From Wenzhouxiangellaceae bacterium (lineage in GTDB: Bacteria; Pseudomonadota; Gammaproteobacteria; Xanthomonadales; Wenzhouxiangellaceae), in contig REEQ01000051.1 in NCBI GenBank assembly GCA_007695005.1, forward strand, positions 16,822 to 80,821: a stretch of DNA of 64,000 nt. Direction: 5' to 3'. The translations under genes were made by a program, and so were the position numbers. The notes below the pieces were generated by a model. It saw only the letters and a list, made by a program, of their open reading frames with translations. It had not been told where the DNA came from and did no database searches. The first letter of the stretch is position 1; each line of letters begins with the position of its first letter. Of the stretch, positions 1-9,480 are shown one piece after another.

Positions 1-2
1 AG

Positions 3-152
3 CGCCATGCCCAGCCGGATCTCGGTAGCGAGTTGGACCAGCTGATGGGCCGCTGGTACCAGAGCCTGCCGCATACTCCGGAGGTGCATCGCAGCCTGGT
101 CAAGCGCCTGGAGGCAGGCCGCAAGATCATCGAGGACATGGTCGGCCTGTAG
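3..152 (+). CDS. C-terminal fragment of an unidentified protein, truncated by window start (...SLPHTPEVHRSLVKRLEAGRKIIEDMVGL*)
   Basis: Open frame from the window edge to TAG at 150-152; same strand as dnaE; no family recognised. Confidence 0.45.
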   Translation, partial: RHAQPDLGSELDQLMGRWYQSLPHTPEVHRSLVKRLEAGRKIIEDMVGL

Positions 153-223
153 CACGACCTGGCAGGAATTTTTTGCTCGACTCCACTCCGGCCCAGCCGG
201 AGCGAGCGGCTATAATTTCATCC

Positions 224-3200
224 ATGGCAGGCAACCTCGGCACAGCAAGTACCCCTCCTTTTGTACACCTGCGCCTGCATACCGAGTACTCCCTGGAAGA
301 CGGGATGGTGCGCATCGGCGCACTGGTGGATCGTGCCCGCGAACTGGGCATGCCGGCGGTGGCGGTGACTGACTGGCATAACCTGTTCGGGCTGGTGAAG
401 TTCTACCGTGCCGCCATTTCCCGCGGCATCAAGCCGATCGCCGGCGCCGATATACGCGTCTCGGATCCCGACCAGCCTGAGCAGGCTGGCGTGATTACCC
501 TGCTGATCCAGGACCGCACTGGCTACCTCAATCTGTGCCGGATCCTGTCGCGCAGTTTTCTGGAAGGTCGCTATCGGGGCCAGCCCCGGGTTCACCCGGC
601 CTGGCTGAAGGATCAGACCGATGGTCTGATTGCTCTCGTCGGACGCAGCTCGAACGTCGGCCAGGCCCTGCTCAATGGGCGCCGCAACCTGGCCCGCTCG
701 CATCTCAACGAGTGGCTGAAGCTGTTTCCCGACCGCTGCTACCTGGCTCTGGAGCGGCTGGGTCGCGACGGCGAAGCTGCCCTGGAAAACGCATTTCTTG
801 CCCTGGCGCTGGCCACGGACACCCCGGTGGTGGCCACCAACGATGTCCGCTTCATACAGCAGCAGGACTACTTTGCCCATGAAGCCCGGGTCTGCATCCA
901 CCAGGGCCGACTGCTTGACGACAAGCGACGCAGCCGCGAATACGTCGACCAGCAATACCTGAAGTCCAGCGAGGAGATGGCAAGCGCCTTCGCCGACCTG
1001 CCGGTGGCCGTAGAAAACGCCTGGCAGCTGGCCCAGCGCTGCAACCTCGAGATGACCCTGGGCGAATACGTGCTGCCGGCCTTTCCGGTACCCGACGGCC
1101 AGACCGAAGATGACTACTTGCGGGAAAAATCCGCCGAAGGCCTGGCCCAACGCCTTGAGCGTCATGGCCTGGCTCCGGACTGCGAGAACAAGGATTACCA
1201 GCAGCGCATGGAGCGCGAGCTGAAGGTCATTATCGAAATGGGCTTCTCCGGCTACTTCCTGATCGTTGCCGACTTCATTGCCTGGGCGCGCAACAATGGC
1301 GTTCCGGTCGGCCCCGGTCGCGGTTCTGGCGCGGGCTCATTGGTGGGCTGGACGCTGGGAATTACTGATCTGGATCCAATACGTTACGAATTGCTCTTCG
1401 AGCGTTTTCTTAATCCGGAACGAGTCTCCATGCCCGATTTCGATATCGACTTCTGCGTCGAGGGTCGGGACCGGGTCATCGACTATGTCGCCCAGCGCTA
1501 TGGCCGCGACCAGGTCTCGCAGATCATCACCTACGGCACCATGGCAGCCAAGGCGGTGGTGCGCGACTGCGGGCGCGTGCTGGGCTACGGCTACGGCATG
1601 GTCGACTCCATCGCCAAACTCATTCCCAACAAGCTGGAAATGACCCTGGAGAAGGCGCTGGATGAGGAGCCTGAGCTGCAGGCCCGCTATGATAACGAGG
1701 AGGACACCCGCGCCATTCTCGACCTGGCCCGCTCGCTGGAAGGGCTGGCTCGCAACGCCGGCAAGCATGCCGGCGGCCTGGTCATCGCGCCCGGGCCGCT
1801 GACCGACTTCACCCCGCTCTATACCGAGCCCGATGGCCATTCGGTACTGACCCAGTACGACAAGAATGACGTCGAGTCAGTGGGCCTGGTTAAATTCGAC
1901 TTCCTGGGCCTGCGCAACCTGACCATCATCGACTGGGCACTGAAGGCGATCAATGCCGCCCGCCAGTCCTCCGGCGAGGAAGTTCTGGAGCTTGACGAGC
2001 TGCCGCTGGACGACAACAAGGCATTCGAACTGCTGCAGGCGGCGCACACCACGGCCGTGTTCCAGCTTGAGTCGCCGGGCATGAAGGAGCTGTTGCGCAA
2101 GCTCAAGCCTGACAGTTTCAACGATATTGTCGCCGCGGTGGCGCTGTACCGACCCGGCCCGCTGGATGCAGGCATGGTCGATGAGTACATCAACCGCAAG
2201 CACGGCAAAGCTCCGGTCAAGTACCCGCATGCGCTGGCAGAACCCATTCTGGCCGACACCTATGGCGTGATCCTGTATCAGGAGCAGGTCATGCAGATTG
2301 CCCAGGAACTGGCTGGATACAGCCTGGGCCGCGCCGACATTCTGCGCCGCGCAATGGGCAAGAAGAACGCCGAGGAGATGCAGAAACAGCGCAAGATCTT
2401 CGTCGAAGGAGCCGGCGCCAACCAGATCGAGCCGGCTCAGGCCGAATCGATTTTCGACCTGATGGAGACCTTCGCCCGCTACGGATTCAACAAGTCGCAC
2501 TCGGTGGCTTATGCCCTGGTCGCGTATCACACCGCCTGGCTGAAGGCCCATTACCCGGCCGAGTTCATGGCCGCGGTACTGTCGGCCGACCTGGACAAGA
2601 CCGACAAGATCGCCAACCTGATCGAAGACTGCAAGGCGATGGGCCTGGCGATTCTGCCGCCTGACGTCAATCGCTCGGCCTATCGCTTCCAGGTCGAGGA
2701 TGGCGCAATTCGCTACGGCCTGGGTGCGATCAAGGGCGTTGGCGCGGGCGCGGTGGACAGCCTGATCGAGGCACGCGAGCGTCTCGGCGGTTTTGCTGAT
2801 CTGGGCGCAATGTGTCGCGAGGTTGACCTTGGCCGCCTCAACCGCCGTAGCCTGGAAACCCTGGTCCGCTCCGGCGCCTGCGACTCCATTGCCGACAATC
2901 GCGCCGCCCTGATGCAGGCATTGCCGGATGCCATCGCCGGAGCCGAACGTTTTCAGGCCGACCGGGCTGCCGGCCAGACCAGCCTGTTCGGTGCCGCCAT
3001 GCCGGGGCCAGGCACTGAACAGGGCCCTATCCCCCTGCCCCATGTGCGCCCCTGGACCGGCCGCCAGCGCTTGAGAGCCGAGCGCGAAACGCTGGGGCTT
3101 TATCTGTCCGGCCACCCTCTGGACGAGCTGCGCGAGGAACTGTCAGGCTTCATCACCACCACCTTGGACCAGGTCGGCAGCCGTCTCGGCGGCAGCAATG

Positions 3201-3721
3201 GCAATGGCGAGCGCCGAGGGCGCCGGCGCGGCGTCGAGATGACCCTGGCCGGGCTGGTGATGGCGGTACGCAAGCGCCCCGGCAAGGGCGCTTTCGTCGC
3301 CCTGGATGACGGCACGGCCAGGCTGGAGGTGGCCGTGTTCGACAATCTGTTCGTCCAGGTCGCCAATCGCCTGATCAGCGACGAGATCGTGGTTGTCCGC
3401 GGCAAGGTAGAAGTCGACGACTTTCGCGGCGGCTTTCGCATGGTTGCCGATGAAGTGCTTGAGGTCGACGAAGCGCGCAGCCGTTTCGCCCAGCGCCTGG
3501 AAATCGAACTGGAAGACACCAGCGCCGACTTCGACCGCGACCTGGCTGCCGCCCTGCACCCGTATCGCCCTGGCCAGACCCCGATCATCGTGCGCTACCG
3601 CAACGCCAAGGCCCAGGCTGTTCTCAAACTCGGCGAGGAGTGGCTGGTCAGCCCCTCCACGGACCTGCTCGCCGCCATCGACGGCCTGAAGGGCATTTGC
3701 GGCGTGCGCTTGCGCTACTGA
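224..3721 (+). CDS. dnaE: DNA polymerase III subunit alpha
   Basis: PHP-domain start (FVHLRLHTEYSLEDGMV), PDFDIDFC catalytic motif, C-terminal OB fold; ATG at 224 preferred over ORF start 173. Confidence 0.97.
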   Translation: MAGNLGTASTPPFVHLRLHTEYSLEDGMVRIGALVDRARELGMPAVAVTDWHNLFGLVKFYRAAISRGIKPIAGADIRVSDPDQPEQAGVITLLIQDRTGYLNLCRILSRSFLEGRYRGQPRVHPAWLKDQTDGLIALVGRSSNVGQALLNGRRNLARSHLNEWLKLFPDRCYLALERLGRDGEAALENAFLALALATDTPVVATNDVRFIQQQDYFAHEARVCIHQGRLLDDKRRSREYVDQQYLKSSEEMASAFADLPVAVENAWQLAQRCNLEMTLGEYVLPAFPVPDGQTEDDYLREKSAEGLAQRLERHGLAPDCENKDYQQRMERELKVIIEMGFSGYFLIVADFIAWARNNGVPVGPGRGSGAGSLVGWTLGITDLDPIRYELLFERFLNPERVSMPDFDIDFCVEGRDRVIDYVAQRYGRDQVSQIITYGTMAAKAVVRDCGRVLGYGYGMVDSIAKLIPNKLEMTLEKALDEEPELQARYDNEEDTRAILDLARSLEGLARNAGKHAGGLVIAPGPLTDFTPLYTEPDGHSVLTQYDKNDVESVGLVKFDFLGLRNLTIIDWALKAINAARQSSGEEVLELDELPLDDNKAFELLQAAHTTAVFQLESPGMKELLRKLKPDSFNDIVAAVALYRPGPLDAGMVDEYINRKHGKAPVKYPHALAEPILADTYGVILYQEQVMQIAQELAGYSLGRADILRRAMGKKNAEEMQKQRKIFVEGAGANQIEPAQAESIFDLMETFARYGFNKSHSVAYALVAYHTAWLKAHYPAEFMAAVLSADLDKTDKIANLIEDCKAMGLAILPPDVNRSAYRFQVEDGAIRYGLGAIKGVGAGAVDSLIEARERLGGFADLGAMCREVDLGRLNRRSLETLVRSGACDSIADNRAALMQALPDAIAGAERFQADRAAGQTSLFGAAMPGPGTEQGPIPLPHVRPWTGRQRLRAERETLGLYLSGHPLDELREELSGFITTTLDQVGSRLGGSNGNGERRGRRRGVEMTLAGLVMAVRKRPGKGAFVALDDGTARLEVAVFDNLFVQVANRLISDEIVVVRGKVEVDDFRGGFRMVADEVLEVDEARSRFAQRLEIELEDTSADFDRDLAAALHPYRPGQTPIIVRYRNAKAQAVLKLGEEWLVSPSTDLLAAIDGLKGICGVRLRY

Positions 3722-3743
3722 CCCGACCACCGCAGCCGGGTTC

Positions 3744-4127
3744 TCACCCCTGTCGTCTGAGCTTGTGGATTTGCCGTCGCTGACGCTTGTCGGGACGACG
3801 AGCCGGGCCGCCATCCTCGCTGCGCTGATCCTTGAGCTCGGCCATGCGCGCTTCGCGAGCCCGGCGACCGGCTTCTGTTTCCTGATACTGTTCAGCGGCC
3901 AGCGGCGCCGACACCCGGCGATCGATCAGGCCGATCACATCAATCTCAAAGACCATTTCGGCGCGGGTGATCCGCAGCCGGTCGTCGACGCGCAGCAGTC
4001 GCGAGGGCTTGGCCCGCTGGCCGTTGATTTCCACATGTCCGCCCTTGATCGCCTGCTGGGCCAGGCCGCGCGTCTTGAAAAACCGCGTTGCCCACAGCCA
4101 CTTGTCCAAACGGACGCTGTCGCTCAC
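3744..4127 (-). CDS. hslR: S4-domain RNA-binding protein, Hsp15 family
   Basis: VRLDKWLWATRFFKTRGLAQQAIKGGHVEINGQRAKPSR S4 signature plus basic C-terminus. Confidence 0.9.
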   Translation of the reverse strand: MSDSVRLDKWLWATRFFKTRGLAQQAIKGGHVEINGQRAKPSRLLRVDDRLRITRAEMVFEIDVIGLIDRRVSAPLAAEQYQETEAGRRAREARMAELKDQRSEDGGPARRPDKRQRRQIHKLRRQG

Positions 4128-4933
4128 TTGCTTTCGATCCGCTCGAGGCGCTCATTGATGCGGCGCAACTGATCCATCAGTTCCTGTCGCTGCTCCTCTT
4201 CTTCATCGGCATGGATCGACTGAGTCGCAGTAACGATGATGGCGATGAACAGGTTCAGGACCATGAAGCTCGACACCAGGATGAAGGGGACGAAATACAG
4301 CCAGATCAGGGGATACTGCTCCATCATTGGCCGGGCCACGCCAGTGGACCAGGACTCCAGGGTCATGATCTGGAACAAAGAGAACAGGCTCAAGCCCAGA
4401 TTGCCCCAGTACTCGGGAAAATCCTCGCCGAACAGCATGGTACCCATGACGGCAAAGACATAGAACACCAGCATCAGCAGCAGCGCCGTCCAGCCCATGC
4501 CCGGCAGGGCGCGCAACAGCGACTCGATGATCACCCGCAGCTTCGGAACCTGGCTGAGCAGGCGCAACACCCGCAGGATGCGCAATGCCCGCAGGATTTC
4601 CAGCGGACCGCTGGCCGGCACCAGCGAAATGCTGACGATCAGAAAATCAAAGATATTCCAGCCCGAGCGAAAGAACCTGGGGCCGAAGGCAATCAGCTTG
4701 AGAACAATCTCAACAACGAAAACGCCAAGGATCAACTTGTTGAGGCCAACCAGGAACAGCCCGCCCAGGGCCATCATCCGGTCCGAGGTCTCCAGGCCCA
4801 GGATGATCGCGTTGACAACGATCAGGAAGATGATGAATCGGGTGAAGGGCACGCCCTCCACCCAGTTGCCGAGACGCTGACGCCACGCTGCAGTGGCCGG
4901 ATCCCCGGCCCGGGCCTCAGGCCGAGGCGGCAT
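4124..4933 (-). CDS. Voltage-gated sodium channel (BacNaV / ion transport family)
   Basis: S4 with Arg every third residue (LRALRILRVLRLL), pore filter TLESWSTG, S6 helix, acidic coiled-coil-like C-terminus. Confidence 0.9.
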   Translation of the reverse strand: MPPRPEARAGDPATAAWRQRLGNWVEGVPFTRFIIFLIVVNAIILGLETSDRMMALGGLFLVGLNKLILGVFVVEIVLKLIAFGPRFFRSGWNIFDFLIVSISLVPASGPLEILRALRILRVLRLLSQVPKLRVIIESLLRALPGMGWTALLLMLVFYVFAVMGTMLFGEDFPEYWGNLGLSLFSLFQIMTLESWSTGVARPMMEQYPLIWLYFVPFILVSSFMVLNLFIAIIVTATQSIHADEEEEQRQELMDQLRRINERLERIESK

Positions 4934-6845
4934 TCGAGCCTGCTCCGCTGCCCTGGCTATCAGCTCCTGATTTCAGTGCCTCGACCAGCAGCTGGTTGAC
5001 CCGCCGAACGTAGCCGGCCGGATCAGCCAGCTCGCCGCCTTCGGCCAGTCGGGCCTGGTCAAAGAGCAAGCGGCTGAGCTCGGCAAAACGCGCTTCATCG
5101 TCAATTACGCTCATCGCTGCCAGCAGCGGATGATCCGGATTGATTTCAAGATCAGGCGTGGTTTCAGGAACCTCCTGACCTGCCTGGCGCAGCAGTTTCT
5201 GCATTTGCAGGCTCATACCGCCTTCATCGCTGACGATGCAGCTGGGAGAGTCAGTCAGACGCTGACCAGGGCGCACGTTGCCGACTTCATTGCCCAGCGC
5301 CTTCTTGATCCGTCCGGCCAGCGCTTTTGCCGCCTCATTCGGCTCGGCCGCCGCATCGTCCAGCTCCAGCTTGCCGCGGGTAACCGATTTCAGCGGCTTG
5401 TCCTTGTAGCCATCCAGATGGGCGACCAGCCACTCATCGATTCTGTCGGTCAGCAGCAGCACCTCGATTCCGCGTTGGGCAAAGGCCTCCAGGTGCGGGC
5501 TGGACCGGGCGACCTTGAGACTGTCGGCGGTCAGATACCAGATTCCCTCCTGGTCGTCGCTCATCCGCCCGATATAGTCATCCAGGCTGACGGACTCTTC
5601 GGCATCCTCATGCGTCGAGCTGAAGCGAAGGATGGACGCCAGACGCTCACGCTGTTCGAAGTCTTCGATCACGCCTTCCTTCAGGATGCTGCCGAAGGCT
5701 TTCCAGAAGCGCGTCCAGGCCTCGCCGCCGTCGCTGGCCAGTTTCTCGATCAGGTCCAGGCTGCGCTTGACCACGGTGGCTCGAATTTTCTTCAGCAGCG
5801 GCGAGTCCTGCAGCAGCTCACGGGACACATTCAGCGGCAGGTCGGCAGAATCGACGACTCCGCGCATGAAGCGCAGGTAGCGCGGCAGCAGCTGCTCGGC
5901 GGCGTCCATGATGAACACACGCTGGATATAAAGTTTCAAGCCCTCACGCTCGTCACGATTGATCAACAGATCGAAAGGCGCCTGGCCGGGCAGGTATAGC
6001 AGCAAGCTGTAGCTCTGACTGCCCTCGACATGGTGGTGCGCCCAGCTGACCGGAGCCTCCGGATCGCCGGTCAGGCCGGTGTAAAAGGCCTTGTAGTCTT
6101 CATCCTGAAGCTCATTGCGCGGTCGCGCCCACAGCGCCTGGGTGTCGTTGACGACCTGATCGGCCGACTCCGCCTGATCGTCCACCGCGTCTCCGCCCTG
6201 CTCGACCAGACGAATCGGGAAAGCAATGTGGTTCGAGTAATGGCGGATAATACGCTCGAGCTGCCAGCGATTGAGCAGATCCCGGTGCTCCTCGCGCAGC
6301 TGCAGCGTGATGGTCGTGCCCTGGGCTTCGCGTTCGATATCCTCGATGCTGTACTCCCCCTCGCCCGTTGAACGCCAGCGCACACCGTTGGCGGCTGCGT
6401 CCCCGGCGCGGCGCGTTTCGACCTGAACCTCGGCGGCGACAATGAAAGCGGCATAAAAACCGACACCGAACTGACCGATCAGACGGGCGTCCTTGCGCTT
6501 GTCACCGGACAGCGACTCAAGAAATCGCCGCGTTCCGGATCGGGCGATGGTGCCGAGGTTGTCGATGACCTCATCACGGTTCATGCCGATCCCGCGGTCG
6601 CTGACGCTCAGTGTTCCGGCTTCGCTGTTGAAGGCGACCTCAATTGCCAGGTCCTGATCCAGGCCCTTCAACTGCTCGCTGGTCAGGGCCTCGAAGCGCA
6701 GCTTGTCACTGGCGTCGGATGCGTTCGAGATCAGCTCACGCAGGAAGATCTCTCGGTTCGAGTAAAGCGCGTTGATCATCAGCTTCATCAGCTGGTGGAC
6801 TTCGGCATCAAAGCGGCGGGTTTGGGCAGCTGGGTATTCGCTCAT
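4917..6845 (-). CDS. htpG: Molecular chaperone HtpG (Hsp90)
   Basis: FDAEVHQLMKLMINALYSNREIFLRELISNASDASDKLRF; start refined to 6845 (MSEYPAAQTRRF) from ORF start 7034. Confidence 0.97.
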   Translation of the reverse strand: MSEYPAAQTRRFDAEVHQLMKLMINALYSNREIFLRELISNASDASDKLRFEALTSEQLKGLDQDLAIEVAFNSEAGTLSVSDRGIGMNRDEVIDNLGTIARSGTRRFLESLSGDKRKDARLIGQFGVGFYAAFIVAAEVQVETRRAGDAAANGVRWRSTGEGEYSIEDIEREAQGTTITLQLREEHRDLLNRWQLERIIRHYSNHIAFPIRLVEQGGDAVDDQAESADQVVNDTQALWARPRNELQDEDYKAFYTGLTGDPEAPVSWAHHHVEGSQSYSLLLYLPGQAPFDLLINRDEREGLKLYIQRVFIMDAAEQLLPRYLRFMRGVVDSADLPLNVSRELLQDSPLLKKIRATVVKRSLDLIEKLASDGGEAWTRFWKAFGSILKEGVIEDFEQRERLASILRFSSTHEDAEESVSLDDYIGRMSDDQEGIWYLTADSLKVARSSPHLEAFAQRGIEVLLLTDRIDEWLVAHLDGYKDKPLKSVTRGKLELDDAAAEPNEAAKALAGRIKKALGNEVGNVRPGQRLTDSPSCIVSDEGGMSLQMQKLLRQAGQEVPETTPDLEINPDHPLLAAMSVIDDEARFAELSRLLFDQARLAEGGELADPAGYVRRVNQLLVEALKSGADSQGSGAGSNAASA

Positions 6846-6883
6846 GGTCTTGTCGTGCTTTTGGCCAGGTCGGGTTGCCCCTG

Positions 6884-6912
6884 AAGTGGGCGTTGCCGGG
6901 CAAAAATTCAAG
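6884..6912 (-). promoter_or_regulatory. Sigma32-like heat-shock promoter for htpG
   Basis: Minus strand CTTGAAT-N14-GCCCACTT versus consensus CTTGAAA-N13/14-CCCCATNT; about 40 nt upstream of the htpG ATG. Confidence 0.65.
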
Positions 6913-7136
6913 CCGAAGATCTGAGCCCGCAGCGCCGACCACTGACGCATTACTCCTGGGCAGGCCAGAATAAGTGTGACCGCCATCACGCAAAAGTGCT
7001 TGACCGAGCCACGGATTTGCATCATTGGCTCCACACTCGCATAATGAGGCCCCCGTCACTCTGACGGAGCGGTGCCCCTGCGCCCGTTCAACCCCTGCCC
7101 GAGACGGGCGGGGAATAAGAAGAAACGCAATCAGCC

Positions 7137-8090
7137 ATGCGCCATCGATATCTGATAACGATTACGGATTACAGGGGGGCGCGACACTTCACGCTGAGCC
7201 AGCTGATGAGAAGGCTGCTGGCGGGACTTGTCTGCGTCTCGCTATTGATCGTGCTCGGCGGGTCGGTACTGATCCACGGACTCAGCCAGCGCGTCGGCCA
7301 GCTCAATGCCGAAGTAGACCAGCTCCAGGTCCTGCACGACTCGATTCAGTCGCGCAACCAGCGCCTGATCGCCGAGCGCAGCCAGCTGCAGCTGGAGGTG
7401 GACAGCAAGACCGCCTCCCTGGAAGCCCTGGGCGACGAGCTGGAGCACATAGAAATCATGATCGGCCTGCGGGCAGAGCCGGAGCGCCCGCTGGCCCAGC
7501 GCGTCGACACCGCCAGCCAGACCGCGTTTGAAAAGCGCCTGATGCTCGACTCGATACCCAGCGGCTTCCCGGTCGAATCGGAGCGGATCACCAGCCCGTT
7601 CGGCATGCGCCGCCATCCGATCCAGGAGCGGATGGCCATGCACGGTGGCGTCGACCTCAGGGCTCCCAGGGGCACACCTATTTTCGCAACCGCCGATGGC
7701 GTGGTTGAATGGGCCTCAAAGCACCACAACAGCGGCCTCGGCAAGATGGTCAAGCTGGTTCACAATTACGGCTTTTCGACCGTCTACGGGCACCTGGACA
7801 GCATCGAGGTGCAGGTGGGCAACTACATCAAGCGCGGCCAGCTGCTGGGCTACTCCGGCAGCACCGGCACAGCGACCGCACCGCACCTGCACTACGAAGT
7901 CCGCCACCTCAACCGTCGCCTGGATCCTGCGCCCTTCATGCGTTGGTCCATGGACGATTATGACCTGCTCTTTGCCAAGGAGGATCGAGTCGAATGGGAA
8001 TCATTAGTCGAGGTCATTCGCCGGACCGCAAGCGTACCGGAACGACCGTCATTGCTGCAGGCACAAAGCTGGTCGGCGACCTTGCCTTAA
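7137..8090 (+). CDS. M23 family metallopeptidase (membrane-anchored, LytM domain)
   Basis: N-terminal TM and coiled coil; GMRRHPIQERMAMHGGVDLRAPRGTPI ... HLHYEVRH motifs. Confidence 0.93.
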   Translation: MRHRYLITITDYRGARHFTLSQLMRRLLAGLVCVSLLIVLGGSVLIHGLSQRVGQLNAEVDQLQVLHDSIQSRNQRLIAERSQLQLEVDSKTASLEALGDELEHIEIMIGLRAEPERPLAQRVDTASQTAFEKRLMLDSIPSGFPVESERITSPFGMRRHPIQERMAMHGGVDLRAPRGTPIFATADGVVEWASKHHNSGLGKMVKLVHNYGFSTVYGHLDSIEVQVGNYIKRGQLLGYSGSTGTATAPHLHYEVRHLNRRLDPAPFMRWSMDDYDLLFAKEDRVEWESLVEVIRRTASVPERPSLLQAQSWSATLP

Positions 8091-8434
8091 GCGACAACCT
8101 GCACGTAGATGGTCGTATCGAAGGCTCGATCGAATCCGAAGGCGAGGTTTCCATTGGCGAGCAAGGCCAGGTAGAAGGTGAGATCAAGGCTGCCAAGGTG
8201 CTGGTCAGCGGTCGCTTTAACGGCGATATTGATGCCGAGCGCCTGGAAATCGTCGCCAGTGGTGAAGTCAGCGGCACGGTTCTGGTCGGCCAGCTGGTAA
8301 TCGAGTCCGGCGCCCGCTTCAATGGCACCAGCAAGATTCGCGGCCAGGAACCGCCGCGCCAGCTTTCGCACGACAAGGGCGGCGACAAGAACAGCGGCAA
8401 GAACGAACGGAAAACCGAAAAGGCCCAGGCCTGA
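7994..8434 (+). CDS. Bactofilin (polymer-forming cytoskeletal protein)
   Basis: TVIAAGTKLVGDLALSDNLHVDGRIEGSIESEGEVSIGEQGQVEGEIKA beta-helix repeat pattern. Confidence 0.93.
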   Translation: MGIISRGHSPDRKRTGTTVIAAGTKLVGDLALSDNLHVDGRIEGSIESEGEVSIGEQGQVEGEIKAAKVLVSGRFNGDIDAERLEIVASGEVSGTVLVGQLVIESGARFNGTSKIRGQEPPRQLSHDKGGDKNSGKNERKTEKAQA

Positions 8435-8445
8435 GAGGGAACTGC

Positions 8446-8889
8446 TCAGCCCTTGCGACGAACGTAGACGGTCCGCTCGACGCGGGCCACCAGCAAGCCG
8501 CTGCGACCACGGATCTCCACATCATGATCGACCAGCCAGGGCCGGCCGTCGCGAGTCTCGATACGAGCGCGCTCAAGGTCCCTGTCGCTCAGCTGAAACT
8601 TGGCCGACACCGTTTCCCTACCCGGCTTGAGAAACTCGATCCGCCCTGCCCGATCCCAGACCACGTAATCCGAACCAAGATTCTTCATGTACATCAACAT
8701 GTAGAACGGATCGGTCATCGCAAATAGCGAACCGCCAAAATGAACGCCGACATAGTTGCGATTGAGCCAACCGCGGCGCAGATCAACCCTGGCCCGACGA
8801 TAGTCATCGGACAGTTCCCGAACGCGAATTCCGGCCGCCAGATAGGGTGGCCAGATGTTCATCAGCAGGCGCAGGCGAGAGGCTTTCAT
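8446..8889 (-). CDS. DUF4442 domain-containing (hotdog-like) protein
   Basis: Whole-ORF pattern (RNYVGVHFGGSLFAMTDPFYMLMYMKNLG...VWDRAGRIEFLKPG). Confidence 0.8.
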   Translation of the reverse strand: MKASRLRLLMNIWPPYLAAGIRVRELSDDYRRARVDLRRGWLNRNYVGVHFGGSLFAMTDPFYMLMYMKNLGSDYVVWDRAGRIEFLKPGRETVSAKFQLSDRDLERARIETRDGRPWLVDHDVEIRGRSGLLVARVERTVYVRRKG

Positions 8890-8955
8890 GCAGTTTTCGT
8901 TTCAGGCGCTTAACGACTGGCGCCATGATAGCGGCATGATCAAGCAGGTCGAATG

Positions 8956-8986
8956 AAAAAGGGCCTGTCGCCTTGGCGACAGGCCC
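8956..8986 (-). terminator. Rho-independent terminator downstream of rplS
   Basis: Perfect 12-bp stem GGGCCTGTCGCC/GGCGACAGGCCC followed by TTTTT on the minus strand. Confidence 0.9.
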
Positions 8987-9019
8987 CAGGAACCATGTCT
9001 CGGTCAAGAAAGCGCAGGA

Positions 9020-9382
9020 TCAGGCGCTGGCGCGCCGGGTCAGCTTCTCCTTGATGCGAGCGGCCTTGCCTTCCAGGTTGCGCAGATAGAACAGCTTGGC
9101 GCGGCGGACCTTGCCACGACGCTTGATGTTGATCGATTCGATCAGGGGGCTGTAAGTCTGGAAAACACGCTCAACACCGGTGCCGTGCGAGATCTTGCGT
9201 ACGGTGAAGGCCGAGTTGACGCCGCGATTCTTGCGTGCGATGACTACGCCCTCGAAAGCCTGCAAGCGCTGACGATCCCCTTCACGCACCCAGATGTTGA
9301 CGACGACGGTGTCGCCGGGGGCGAAATCCGGAATCTCGCGCTGGGTCTGCTCGTTATTGATTTCTTCGATGATATTGCTCAT
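9020..9382 (-). CDS. rplS: 50S ribosomal protein L19
   Basis: [44 protein letters not shown]; start refined to MSNIIEEIN at 9382. Confidence 0.97.
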   Translation of the reverse strand: MSNIIEEINNEQTQREIPDFAPGDTVVVNIWVREGDRQRLQAFEGVVIARKNRGVNSAFTVRKISHGTGVERVFQTYSPLIESINIKRRGKVRRAKLFYLRNLEGKAARIKEKLTRRASA

Positions 9383-9480
9383 GCCTGCTGCTTCCACAAT
9401 GCTCGGGTTGTTCTTCACATCCGCGCAAAACCGCGGAACACAATCCTCTAATTTTACCTTGTTTTGCTGCTGATTTACAG

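Noticed and set aside
1877-3115. 412-aa minus-strand ORF
   Set aside because: Antisense to dnaE; composition-driven open frame in GC-rich DNA with no recognisable domain.
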